Positions 45,440 to 53,983 of a DNA stretch of 64,000 nucleotides are shown piece by piece. The DNA comes from Sandaracinus amylolyticus. Lineage in GTDB: Bacteria > Myxococcota_A > Polyangia > Polyangiales > Sandaracinaceae. Location of the stretch: the NCBI RefSeq assembly GCF_021631985.1, contig NZ_CP070226.1, positions 145,733-209,732 of the forward strand. The letters run 5' to 3'. Every line of letters starts with the position of its first letter. Positions within the stretch are counted from its first letter, which is position 1. Below the pieces are notes generated by a model. That model searched no databases, had not been told where the DNA came from, and saw nothing but the letters and a program-made list of their open reading frames with translations. Position numbers and translations under genes: made by a program.

Positions 45440-45830
45440 CCGCCAGTGGAGGCGCTGCCTGCGACGCTGCTCGGCGCACGCGACCGCGCGCTCCTGCTCG
45501 TCGGTTGGGCCGCAGCGTTACGACGTAGTGAGCTTGTGAGCCTGCAAGCTCATGAGCTGAGGTGGACGCCTGATCGCGTCGAGCTCCGCATCGGCGAGCG
45601 CGCGCTCACCGGTCGCAGCGTTGCGCGCATCGTTCAGCGCGCCGCGACTGCTGCGAACCTCGAAGGGGAGGGCAGGGCGTTTCGGGGCACTCGCTCCGCG
45701 CGGGGCTCGCCACGACCGCGGCGCGCGCCGACATGCCCGAGCTCGAAATAATGCGGCGCGGGCGCTGGAAGAGCTGCGCGGCGATGGAGCGATACGTTCG
45801 GTGACGCAACTCGGCGAGAAGAAGTGAGCG
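45440..45830 (+). pseudogene. tyrosine recombinase fragment with frameshift
   Basis: GARDRALLLVGWAAALRRSE, LVSLQAHELRWTPDRVELRI and ERALTGRSVARIVQRAATAA are followed, after a one-base shift at about 45680, by GHSLRAGLATTAARADMPEL, IMRRGRW and AMERYVR with the catalytic Tyr. The GHSLRAG box and Tyr are both present, but about 40 residues between core start and end are deleted. N-terminus missing. Confidence 0.65.
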
Positions 45831-45839
45831 ATGCGTGGC

Positions 45840-46010
45840 GGACCACGAGATGATCGCAACGAAGACGTTCGGATGCGGTGCGACGGTGTCGTGCACGAAC
45901 GTCAACGTGCCGGTGCCGCCGGTCTGACTGCTCTCGAAGGTGCGCGCCTCGACATCGAAGATGAGCTGCTGGGTCGATCGCTGCCCCCGGTGTTCAGGTA
46001 GCTCGTGACC
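45840..46010 (-). pseudogene. secreted protein fragment
   Basis: The frame reads FDVEARTFESSQTGGTGTLT, then FVHDTVAPHPNVFVAIISWS. It reads like part of a beta-rich surface protein. It is cut at both ends by an integrase fragment and an IS630 fragment. Confidence 0.3.
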
Positions 46011-46059
46011 ATCTCCCAGCGATCCGCGTCACACGCGACGGCGAGGTGATCGAGGAGGC

Positions 46060-46560
46060 GCGCGAAGAGGGCGTTCGGTCGAGCTGTGAGGACTTCTGCG
46101 ACTGCGAGTGAGCGCGCGATCCTCGCGGAACCGCGCTTCCTCGATCGACGCGCGCAGATCGTCTTCAGCTTCGTGAGATCGCGGAACGCGATCCGCGCTT
46201 CTTGGACGCGCGCCCTCGCGCGCTCCGCGTAACGACGTCTTTTTTCGAGAGAGCCCGAGTCGTCCGAGAGCGCGACCGAGCGTCGAGGTACCAACTTCCA
46301 CGCCCATCTCGACGTGGTACGCGTCGGTCAGTTCGGCGATCGTGGCGTCGGGTCACCGCGATGCCGCTGACCACCGCCGTGTCCGAGCGGCTCGAGGGAA
46401 CTGCCCTCGCGGGCTTTCCGCATCAATCGATTCACAGTCGCGATGCCGAGCTTGAACACGTCGGCCGCTTCGTCCCAGCTCATCCCGTCGAGCACTGCGT
46501 CCACGATGCGGAGCCGCAGTGCGATCGGAATAGGTGCCGTCATCCGGTGGATAAAGATCA
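46060..46560 (-). pseudogene. IS630-type transposase N-terminal remnant
   Basis: PIALRLRIVDAVLDGMSWDE and DVFKLGIATVNRLMRKARE are the helix-turn-helix of an IS630-family transposase. A shifted frame continues MGVEVGTSTLGRALGRLGLS, then RKKTSL, the second winged-helix region. The DDE core is missing. Confidence 0.6.
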
Positions 46561-46591
46561 GTAGCAGACGGAGATCAGTAGCAGACGGAAA
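46558..46591. repeat. 17-bp tandem duplication
   Basis: GATCAGTAGCAGACGGA occurs twice in tandem across the C-terminus of the Cys-rich lipoprotein gene. It changes only the tail and downstream bases. Confidence 0.5.
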
Positions 46592-47192
46592 GCGGCGACT
46601 CGGCGATGCAGGCAGAGGCCGCATCGCAGCTCGCGGCGGCCGCGAAGCAGTCGGCCAGCGCCTCGTTCGTGGCGTCGCTGAAGTACGCCCACGCCTCCGG
46701 CGCGGCCTCGCTCGGCGCGAGGCACGCGGTCGCGCCGGTGCACACCGCGCAGTACGCGTCGCGCGCCGCGGTCGCGCTGGCGCTCGGCGTCGTCGTCCCC
46801 ACGGCGGCCCATGCGCACGCGCGCACCGCGCTGGTCGCGAGATCGGAGAACGTCGCGCAAACGCCGCCCTCCATGCGATTGGCGCGGAGGCAGTCGTACA
46901 CGCCACCAATTGCAGCCGCGCTCCCTGTCGCGCAGACGTCGCGATAGGTCTCGACCTCGCAGCGCCGACCAGGATCGGTCTCGGCCTCACCACAGAGCGC
47001 GATGTACGCGTCGGCGGCGGCCTCGCACGCGGCGATCGCGGGATCGGTGGCGGACGCGTCCGCCGCGGGCCGCGCATCGGCTGCCGTGGACGCGTCGAGC
47101 GCAGGGATGCCCGTGTTGCAGGCGAGCAGCGCGAGAGCGCCGCTGAGGAGGAACGACGAGCGAGCGAAGGACCGAAACGACGATGTGCTCAT
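46575..47192 (-). CDS. Cys-rich lipoprotein
   Basis: 205 residues. Signal and lipobox: SSFLLSGALALLAC. A low-complexity Ala/Asp linker (ALDASTAADARPAADASATD) leads to a compact domain with about fourteen Cys, including AACEAAADAYIALCGEAETD, ETYRDVCATGSAAAIGGVYD and ARDAYCAVCTGATACLAPSE. The even Cys content suggests several disulphides in the envelope. A shared 112-bp repeat (B) lies 85 bases upstream of the ATG in the same orientation. Function unknown. Confidence 0.75.
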   Translation of the reverse strand: MSTSSFRSFARSSFLLSGALALLACNTGIPALDASTAADARPAADASATDPAIAACEAAADAYIALCGEAETDPGRRCEVETYRDVCATGSAAAIGGVYDCLRANRMEGGVCATFSDLATSAVRACAWAAVGTTTPSASATAARDAYCAVCTGATACLAPSEAAPEAWAYFSDATNEALADCFAAAASCDAASACIAESPLSVCY

Positions 47193-47276
47193 GCACCGGC
47201 GACGAGCAACCTCCGTGCCCCTCAGAATCGGGGCTCGATCTCGCTCCGTCGCCCAGCGCGCAGCGTGCTCGAGCAA

Positions 47277-47392
47277 CGACGAGGCCGTGCACGCGATCGG
47301 CCGCGGCGTGTGACGAAGAGACCGCACTGTTGTGGTTTCCACAACATACAGGCTCGCTCGCACGGCGCGTTACGGTGAACGATCTGCGCGTC
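47277..47392 (-). repeat. repeat B, copy 2 (structured noncoding repeat)
   Basis: Reverse-complement match (about 90 percent) to 22263-22378. The hairpin TGTTGTGG-AAA-CCACAACA is perfect. It precedes the Cys-rich lipoprotein gene by 85 bases. Confidence 0.65.
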
Positions 47393-47480
47393 CCGTCGAC
47401 GGCCGCATCGCTGCAGGATGCCTGTGTCTCAATCTGGTCATTGGAGCGGGCTTGCACGATTGTTGCTGCCGCGAGGCTGA

Positions 47481-47774
47481 GTGTCGCGAACCTCGTCAAT
47501 TCAGCTGTTTCAGATCGTGGTGCACGCAAGTGGCCTATCCGAGCTACTCGCCCCCGGGATCGTTCGTCGGGCGTTGCTTGACGCTGGAGCCGATCCAGAC
47601 ACTGCCACTGTCGCTGATTACGCCAACGCATTGCAGAAGTTGCGCGCGAGATTCATCGCCTACATGTCCGAGGCCGAGGCGGATGACCGAGCAGACGATA
47701 TCGCCAGGAGGCTAGGCCTTCCACCCGATAAGGAGCGGACGAAGAAGCTCAGGCGCGGGAGGTCCAATGGCTGA
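47481..47774 (+). CDS. hypothetical protein
   Basis: 97 residues. A helical protein: QIVVHASGLSELLAPGIVRR, GADPDTATVADYANALQKLR and AEADDRADDIARRLGLPPDK. A basic tail follows (RTKKLRRGR). It begins with GTG and its stop lies inside repeat A, which could be the overlapping start of a lost downstream gene (MAERRSCACEKI). No family is recognised. Confidence 0.5.
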   Translation: MSRTSSIQLFQIVVHASGLSELLAPGIVRRALLDAGADPDTATVADYANALQKLRARFIAYMSEAEADDRADDIARRLGLPPDKERTKKLRRGRSNG

Positions 47775-47803
47775 GCGACGCTCCTGCGCATGTGAGAAGA
47801 TCG
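47750..47803 (+). repeat. repeat A, copy 2
   Basis: Direct copy (one mismatch over 41 bp, plus CAGGCGCGGG upstream) of 22098-22149, 25.6 kb away. It follows the 97-residue gene and truncates a minus-strand gene on the right. Confidence 0.7.
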
Positions 47804-48026
47804 CAGGGCGTGCGCGCGACGCTCCGCGATCGGATCACGAGCACCGCCGCGGCCGCCGCGAGGAGGAGCGTTCCGACGATCGGCGCCGCCCGCACCAGTT
47901 CGAGCCACTCCACCGCGAGCGCTGCTCGATCGCGTGCGCGGCGAGGACTCGTCCTCCATGCGCGCGCGCGTGCTCGCGCTTGGCTCCAGCGTCTCGAACG
48001 CGTCCACCATCTCGTCGTCGTCGATC
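47804..48026 (-). pseudogene. truncated anti-sigma-like membrane protein
   Basis: The ATG at about 48026 begins IDDDEMVDAFETLEPSASTR, followed after a shift by VLAAHAIEQRSRW and a probable membrane helix. The gene runs into repeat A at 47803 and is lost. The layout, an acidic helical N-terminus followed by a membrane helix, is like anti-sigma factors. Confidence 0.4.
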
Positions 48027-48534
48027 ATCGCGCCTCCCTCGCTGGTCGGGCGCACCCGTGCGCGAGGGCGCGCTCGATCGCGACGCCGAGGGGCGCGCTG
48101 CTGGCGCTCGTGGCCGGGATGGGGTGAGCGCTGCCTCAGGGCGCGAGCGCGGAGAGGGATCGAGCGGGACGTCGAAGAGATGCAGGCGCCAGACGCGTCG
48201 CCCGCCGACGCACGCGAAGGCCAGTCGCGCTATGAGGGCACGCGTGGCGGAATCGGGATATCGCATCGCGTCCCTCGCGGGGGCGCCGCTTCGATCGGTG
48301 ATCCCACGCACCGGAGAGACGCGGAGACCGTCGCGTTCTTTGGCCTGTGGGTCTGCTTTTCGCTCGACGAGCTCACATTCTGGCTACGAACTGGTCGATC
48401 CGCCGACGTGCGTTCGCGGCTTCGTGAGTTCGCACTCGCCGCGCGCTCTAACTCGTGAGCATCGCGCAGGCTGCGGAGCTCACCCGATCGAAGCGCACCC
48501 GCTCGACGCCGGATCACCCATGCGGGCGATGCGA
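48027..48534. other. debris
   Basis: A plus-strand frame ends ETVAFFGLWVCFSLDELTFW and SADVRSRLREFALAARSNS, possibly the C-terminus of a lost gene. No complete gene was found. Confidence 0.25.
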
Positions 48535-48562
48535 GTCCGCTAAGTTCGCTTTAGCGGACCGC
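48535..48562. repeat. palindromic site upstream of integrase remnant, copy 2
   Basis: GTCCGCTAA (48535-48543) and TTAGCGGAC (48551-48559) are perfect 9-base arms. The tract matches 37170-37197 with two mismatches. It lies just upstream of an integrase fragment. Confidence 0.5.
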
Positions 48563-48900
48563 GCCGACGACGCGCTCGAGCGGCGCCGAGCTCTGCCTGC
48601 GCCGCGACAAGACCGATGCGGCAGGCGAGGGAAGGGTGGGTGCTCGCGATCGGCTTCGCGCGCGACGTCGAGCGTTGCCCGGTGCGCTCGCTTCGGGCGT
48701 GGCTCGACGCCGCGCAGCTCGAGTGCGGTCCTGTCTTCCGCTCGATCGATGGGGACACATGAGCGACCAGGGGCGAGCGAGAAGGTGGTCGTGCGCGTCG
48801 TCCAGCGCGCCGCTCGCGTCGCGCAGCTCGGGCGCGAGCTCTCTGCGCACTCGCTTCGTGCGGATTCATCACCGCAGCGCGACGGGCAGGGCACTCGCCC
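48563..48900 (+). pseudogene. tyrosine recombinase fragment
   Basis: GEGRVLAIGFARDVERCPVR, LRAWLDAAQLECGPVFRSID and, after a shift, VVVRVVQRAARVAQLGRELS, then AHSLRA, match the catalytic domain. The GHSLRAG box reads as SAHSLRA and is followed by unrelated sequence. No Tyr. Confidence 0.6.
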
Positions 48901-48951
48901 GTCTCGGGTCACAAGGATGGTCCCCAAACCGTTTGCTCGGACTACGCAGCC

Positions 48952-50018
48952 ATGATCCGACGACCACACGCCGCGCACGAGCTTCTGCCTCCGCACGACG
49001 AGCCGATGCCGCGCGCGGTCCGCGCGTGCGTCGACGCGATGATCGCTAGGATCCCCGACGAGCCGGAGCAGGCGGTCCATCGCGACATCACCGTCGAGCT
49101 CCGGAGCATCCTGCGCGCGGACACGGCATCGTCGATGCTTCCGCTCTTCGTGCCCGAGCTCGGCTGGACCGTGGAGTACGCTCACATCTTTCCGAGCCCC
49201 GGGCCGACGACCAACGCGAAAGCGAGCATGGATGCGGCGCTCGCCGGCGTCGGGCTCCACGAGCTCTCCCCCGTCTTCCCGCTCCGCGACGACGTTACGA
49301 ACCAACCGCTCTACTGCTCGGTCGAGACCCTCGCGGAGTGGGGTGCCTACCGCTACCGAGACGTGAGCGCCAAGTTGGACGTGGCCGGCCCGCAGATCGG
49401 CGTCGCGTTCGCCGATCGCGGCACGACGCTCGGGTACATCGGGTTCGGCAGCTTCACCGACGAATTCGCCCCCTGGTCGGCGACCGCTCTCCGCGCTGTG
49501 ATCCCCGCCCTCCGGGCGCGCCTCGCGGTCGATCTCCGGATCCGTGAGGCGCGTGTTCTGGCGGCGGCGCTCGAGGCCGCGCTCGATCTCGTGGAGGTCC
49601 CGGCGTTCGTGCTCTTGGCGACGGCCCACCTCGTCCACGCGAACGCGCTGGGTCGGCTCTGGCGCGATCGGGACCCGCAGGGGCTTCGCGAGGCGATCGA
49701 CGCGAGCATCGCCGGCGCGGCCGACGCTCCGCTCGCCATCGACCGCCGGCGTGTGCCCGGCATGCCCGACGTCGTCGTCGCCGTCCAGCGCCGCGCCCGC
49801 TCGCGCGCGCTCCTCGAGCGCTTCGCGCACGATCACCGGCTCACGCGACGCGAGATCGAGGTCCTCGAGCAGATCGCCGCAGGCCACTCGAACAAGACGA
49901 TCGCCTCGAACCTCACCTGCACCGTGAAGAACGTCGAGCAGTTCGTCAGCTCGCTCTTCGCAAGACCGGCTGCGCCTCGCGGACCGAGCTCGTCGCCCGC
50001 CTGCACGACGAGCGTTGA
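48952..50018 (+). pseudogene. LuxR-family regulator, single frameshift near end
   Basis: About 355 residues. The N-terminal region has ITVELRSILRADTASSMLPL, and a PAS/GAF-like sensory part follows (DVAGPQIGVAFADRGTTLGY). The LuxR helix-turn-helix is LTRREIEVLEQIAAGHSNKT and LTCTVKNVEQFVSSLF. In the given sequence the frame then runs on. Adding one base near 49960 restores RKTGCASRTELVARLHDER and a stop at 50018, the normal LuxR ending. A single-base error or a very recent mutation is therefore likely. Its regulated genes are unknown. It starts 50 bases after an integrase remnant. Confidence 0.8.
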
Positions 50019-50089
50019 AGAGACCGCGGCGCCTGAGCTCCCGAATCGATCCGCCTACCCCTCCTGGGCGCCCGTGCCACGGATCGGTC

Positions 50090-50345
50090 AGGAGATCTGC
50101 GCGCCGTCATCGTCTCGGCGCTCGCCGCGATCACGCTCGGTGCAGGCGCCTACGGCGCCGCGCTCGGCCTGTGGCGCGCGCCGGAGCAGGCGCTCTACTC
50201 CGCGATCAAGCTGCCGCTGCTCTTCGTCGCGGTCGCGGCGTGCACGATCGGATCGAGCGCGATGCTCGCGATGCTGCTGCGGGCGCGGCTCTCGCTCGCC
50301 CAGACCACGGTCTGCGTCCTGCTCGCGTTCGCGGTCACCTCCGCG
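50090..50345 (+). pseudogene. membrane protein fragment
   Basis: Reading IVSALAAITLGAGAYGAALG, KLPLLFVAVAACTIGSSAML and RLSLAQTTVCVLLAFAVTSA, three adjacent membrane helices. The 3' part runs into a MYXO-CTERM tail in a different frame. Confidence 0.45.
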
Positions 50346-50572
50346 ATCCCGACGCGGGCACGAGCGAGCCCGACGGCGGCGAGCCATCGAACGACGCGAG
50401 CGCCGACTCGGGCACGAACACAAACGTCGACGGCGGCGGCGGCACGACGACGACGAGCGGCTGCGCGTGCCGCGCGGCGGGTTACCGCGACACGGACAGC
50501 ACTGGCGCGGCGGTCCTCGCGCTGCGCGTGGCGCTCGCGCTGGCACGCCGCCGCCGCTTCCCGCACGGATGA
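50346..50572 (+). pseudogene. orphan MYXO-CTERM tail
   Basis: DAGTSEPDGGEPSNDASADS is a typical low-complexity linker. It is followed by TTTTSGCACRAAGYRD, a hydrophobic helix (TGAAVLALRVALALA) and RRRR, which is the Cys-containing MYXO-CTERM surface-sorting signal. The main protein is missing. Confidence 0.6.
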
Positions 50573-50812
50573 CGGCACATCTCGACGGGGTCGGCGAGCC
50601 CCGGCCCCGTCGAGACTCCCACGCACGCGTGATGGACCGCTTCCGATCGCGGCCGGCGCCGATCCGCTCGACGAGCGCGTCGTCGAGCCGCGCGAGCGCG
50701 TCGGGCAGGAGGAGCCGCATCGCCGATGGGTTCGTGAGCCCGCGCATCGCGCGCGTCTCGCGCGTCGAGGCCAGCGGTCGGCCGCTGTGCGCCAGCGGTC
50801 GCGCGGTCGCCT

Positions 50813-51217
50813 TCAGTCGCGCGCGAGCTCGGAGCTCGCGTGAGTGACCACGTCCTCGCCGATCGCCGCGCTGATCTGGAGCACGATCGCCGGCGTCGTG
50901 CCGCGGTTGCGGAGCGTCGCGGTCGTCTCGCCCCGCGGGACGACGAAGAGCGAGCGCGCCGCCATCACCGGCAGCTCGGCGCCCGCGATCACCGGCGCCA
51001 CCTCGCCCTCGATCACGAAGAAGGCCTCGTCGCGCATCGAGTGCGCGTGCTCGGGCGCGATGCGCTCGCCGGGCGGGAGCTCGACGAGATCGACGCGGAG
51101 CGGCGAGGCCGCGTCGTCGAGCAGCGAGCGCACCCACCCGAGCGGCTCTCCGGTCGACGTGCGGATCGCGCGGGTGGCGACGAGCTCCGCGGGCATGACG
51201 ACGAACGGCCTCACCAT
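50813..51217 (-). CDS. cupin-domain protein
   Basis: 134 residues. A single cupin barrel: DLVELPPGERIAPEHAHSMR (metal-binding G(X)5HXH...E region, here APEHAHSMRDEAFFVIEGEV) and LFVVPRGETTATLRNRGTTP. The histidines and Glu of motif 1 are present, so it may hold a metal. The ATG at 51217 overlaps the end of the beta-helix gene. Substrate cannot be predicted. Confidence 0.75.
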   Translation of the reverse strand: MVRPFVVMPAELVATRAIRTSTGEPLGWVRSLLDDAASPLRVDLVELPPGERIAPEHAHSMRDEAFFVIEGEVAPVIAGAELPVMAARSLFVVPRGETTATLRNRGTTPAIVLQISAAIGEDVVTHASSELARD

Positions 51218-51815
51218 CTCGCGCACTCCCGCCCTTCGCGGGCGCAGCGGAGCGCGAGCTGCTCCGCGAAGAGCGAGACCGGATGCAGCGTCTCGCCCAT
51301 CCCCTCGCCCTCGACGAAGTCCTCGGGATCGCCCTGATCGAGCGCGGCCCACGTGCGGTTCGAGAAGCTCTCGGGGCAGAGGCGCGCGTCCGCCCCGTCG
51401 GCCGCCGAGGATCCGATCAGATAGCCGAGCCCCCACTGCGCGCTCTCGACCGCGCAGCCATCCGAGCTCGCGTGGTTCGCGATCACCCGCGTCCGCCAGA
51501 ACACGTGCTGGGTCGCGGTGAACCCCGCGCCGGTCGACGTGGTGCCCCGGTTGACGGCCTGCAGCCAGCCGCGATCGAGCTCCACGCCGTCGTAGAGGTT
51601 CGCGTTCGCGAGGAAGCGGTGCGCGTCGTCGCTGTAGCGGCTGTCGATCACCCGCGCGCGCAGGAGCACGTTGCCGCTCGCGGCCTGGTTCACGATGAAG
51701 CCGTGCCGCGCGTGCTCGGCGCTCGAGTCGACGATCAGCACGTCGTGCCCCTGGAGCTCGAAGAGGTACCCGTTGCCGCCGCCCCCGCGGTACTGCGGGA
51801 AGCCCCAGTGCAGTC
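51211..51815 (-). pseudogene. beta-helix protein, 5' end lost
   Basis: GNGYLFELQGHDVLIVDSSA, EHARHGFIVNQAASGNVLLR, ATQHVFWRTRVIANHASSDG and WGLGYLIGSSAADG are stacked beta-strands of a pectate-lyase-like solenoid. The C-terminus is intact. The 5' end is replaced near 51815 by the start of a MazG-like gene. Confidence 0.55.
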
Positions 51816-51926
51816 CTCGATCCCGAGCCCCATCACGAGGTTTTTCGGCGTGTGGAAGCGCGCCCACTCGCGCTCGTCACGGAAGCGGAGCACCTCGCAC
51901 ACCAGCTCCTCGAAAGTCGTCGTCAT
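51816..51926 (-). pseudogene. MazG-like N-terminal fragment
   Basis: From the ATG at 51926: TTTFEELVCEVLRFRDEREW, then ARFHTPKNLVMGLGIE. This is the first helix-loop of a MazG-type nucleotide pyrophosphohydrolase. The Glu-rich catalytic motif EAAELxE is lost because the frame meets the beta-helix gene. Confidence 0.6.
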
Positions 51927-51986
51927 CGCGCGACGATACCGGGAAGCCGAGGCGCGAGCCTGCGTACGGTGCTGAGCTGATCGATC

Positions 51987-52253
51987 ATGACCTCGTCATC
52001 GCGATGCGGCATGAGGCGAGTGGTCCGTAACTTCGCGAGAGCGATTGATCGAGTCGTGGTAGCTCAGCCCGACTCCGACGGGATCGTTGCTGGCACCGTC
52101 AGCTCCGTCGCGACCGGGCTGGACGTACCCGCGTCGGCCGTGCTCCGTGGAGATCAGCTGCTCGTCACGCTCACGCAATTCGACAGTCTCTTCATGCCGG
52201 ACGCGGCCGGCCCTCCCGAGCTTCCCTTCTGCGTCGGCTCGGCTCGGCCTTGA
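51987..52253 (+). pseudogene. C-terminal fragment of propeller-type protein
   Basis: RVVVAQPDSDGIVAGTVSSV, then VLRGDQLLVTLTQFDSLFMP, resembles the last blade of an SMP-30/NHL-type propeller. Its N-terminal part is missing. Confidence 0.35.
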
Positions 52254-52294
52254 GTCAAGGTCGGTGCACCCGGATGGACGCTCTGATCGACAAT

Positions 52295-52327
52295 GACGCT
52301 GGCGTGTCCGATGGACACGCCAGCGTC
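52295..52327. repeat. perfect 15-bp hairpin
   Basis: GACGCTGGCGTGTCC (52295-52309), loop GAT, GGACACGCCAGCGTC (52313-52327). There is no T-run after it, so it is not a classical terminator. It may be a cruciform or recombination site. Both neighbours are gene fragments. Confidence 0.6.
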
Positions 52328-52667
52328 GTCGATGGGGACCGATGCCGGCCCGGCGTGCGCCGTCCACGCCGCGATGATGCGGTCCACACCGAGGCGATCA
52401 CCACGCTGCGCGACGCGCCGCCGATCGAGCCCGGCGTTTCGACCGAGCGCCTGCGCCGCTCGATCGCGTCGTGAGCGCACAGCGCGACGCTCACGCGAGC
52501 AGCGCGTCGAGCTCGGCTCCCGAGCCGCCGCCTCTCTGAGCCAACCGGCTCGACCACGGGTAACTCACAGGCGCACCGGGACGCGCGACACGCGGGCGTC
52601 CGCGTTGGCACGCTTCGCGCTGCGCACCTCGCCCGCGCGCGCCGGTAGGCGCTCGCGGGAGGTTTGC
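52328..52667. other. debris
   Basis: A frame reads HTEAITTLRDAPPIEPGVST, then ERLRRSIAS and stop, perhaps the C-terminus of a lost gene. Nothing else is recognisable. Confidence 0.25.
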
Positions 52668-53105
52668 TTGCTTCGCTCCACTCTTCTCGCGCTCGCGATC
52701 TCGATCGGCGCCGCGTCGTCCGCAGAGGCGCAGGACTGCTGCCACGGACCAGAGGCGGCGATCGGCGTCGCGATCGGCGTCGCCGGCCTCGCGGCGAACG
52801 CGACTTTCGTCGTCGCCGACATCGCGTACGCGGATCGCTGGCTGCAGCCCGAGTGGTCGATCACGCAACTCGTGTTCGGCGTGCTCGAGCTCGCGGGCGC
52901 GGTGCCGTTCTTCTACTTCGGCGCGCGGTCACCCGACCCCGAGATCTACCTCGGCGTCGGCGCCGCAATGACCGCGTTCGGCGCGTTCTTCGTCGCGCAC
53001 GCGATCGTGAGCCTCGTGCTCCACCGCCCCGAGCCCGCGCTCCCGCGCGTGTCGCTCGCGCCGACCGCAGGCGGCGCGCACCTTGCGATCAGCGGCAGCT
53101 TCTGA
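52668..53105 (+). CDS. exported membrane protein of unknown function
   Basis: 145 residues. A signal peptide (STLLALAISIGAASSAEAQ) is followed by three hydrophobic helices: AIGVAIGVAGLAANATFVVA, QLVFGVLELAGAVPFFYFGA and AAMTAFGAFFVAHAIVSLVL. There is no ATG; a TTG at 52668 follows a GGGAGG site at 52657-52662. Cys pair DCC right after the cleavage site. Function unknown. Confidence 0.6.
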   Translation: MLRSTLLALAISIGAASSAEAQDCCHGPEAAIGVAIGVAGLAANATFVVADIAYADRWLQPEWSITQLVFGVLELAGAVPFFYFGARSPDPEIYLGVGAAMTAFGAFFVAHAIVSLVLHRPEPALPRVSLAPTAGGAHLAISGSF

Positions 53106-53296
53106 GAGCGGTCGCGAGGAGCGCTCGATTCCTCAGCCCGACCGTGTACGACTGAAGCAGCAGGATCGTAAGCGTCGCGGCATCAACTGGACGTTTCGCG
53201 TCGCCGACGCCCGGCGCGTCTTCCGATACGCCGGGCTCGTTACGTCACGGTCGAGACACTAGTGTCCCGACCGCGACGCGGTGATCACGTCGGCCC
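53106..53296. other. no gene seen
   Basis: Short stretch between a membrane protein gene and an IS630 fragment. No signal apart from GC-rich sequence. Confidence 0.3.
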
Positions 53297-53646
53297 TTGC
53301 GCCGCGATCGGGAGTCTGATCTACAGCGGTCTGTGAAGCCGACTGCGAGGTTCACAGGGCTGGAGCTGTCCGAGGCAGACCGCGAGCTCCTTCGCGCGAG
53401 GGGGCGCGGTAGCCATCGGGAGCGACTCACGGCCCGCCAGTGGCGTCGGATCCGCACGCTGCTTCTCCTCGACGAGGGCATGTCGGTCCGAGCCACGGCG
53501 ATCGCAGTCGGGGGTTACCCGCGAGAGGTTTCGCGTGTCGCCAAGCGCTATGCGGAGCGAGGTCTGGACGCGGCGTTGTCTGATGACCCGCGTCCGCACC
53601 CGGAGCGGAAGCTCGACAGCGCGCAGGAGGCCGCGATCGTCGCGAT
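53297..53646 (+). pseudogene. IS630-type transposase N-terminal half
   Basis: GLELSEADRELLRARGRGSH, RERLTARQWRRIRTLLLLDE and MSVRATAIAVGGYPREVSRV are the N-terminal helix-turn-helix. RKLDSAQEAAIVAM ends it. The downstream half is absent in this orientation and appears in the opposite one near 55.2-55.97 kb. Confidence 0.7.
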
Positions 53647-53649
53647 GGG

Positions 53650-53896
53650 CGGAGTTCTCGTTGGGGCCATGCTTGTCATAGAGGTAGTACCACCCGGACG
53701 AGGGGGGCATGCGCTCATTGGCGAGCATGTCCGCGAAGGGCACCACCTCCGACGGCAGGGACCAGCCCAACACTTCCTCCAGCGGCGCGAAGCTTTCCAC
53801 GGGCTCCTCTCCCAGGACACTGACGAGCTGGGCGGCATGGCCTCGCTGTGACTCCTTCATCTTCTTGGTCGTCTTCTTCGCAGCCGCCATACGCAT
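53650..53896 (-). pseudogene. 5' part of an unidentified gene
   Basis: From the ATG at 53896 (GGGGAGG site upstream): AAAKKTTKKMKESQRGHAAQ, LEEVLGWSLPSEVVPFADML and SSGWYYLYDKHGPNEN. It is cut where it meets the IS630 fragment. Resembles a small conserved protein. Confidence 0.5.
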
Positions 53897-53983
53897 GGCC
53901 TCCCCTCGACTGCCGTCGCGGACTCCACGGGAGTCGGCGCACCAAGCTAGCCGCTCCTCTACCCTGTCCGGATGGTCACCGCG

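Noticed and set aside
52295..52327. Rho-independent terminator
   Set aside because: No T-run follows on either strand and there is no intact gene directly upstream.
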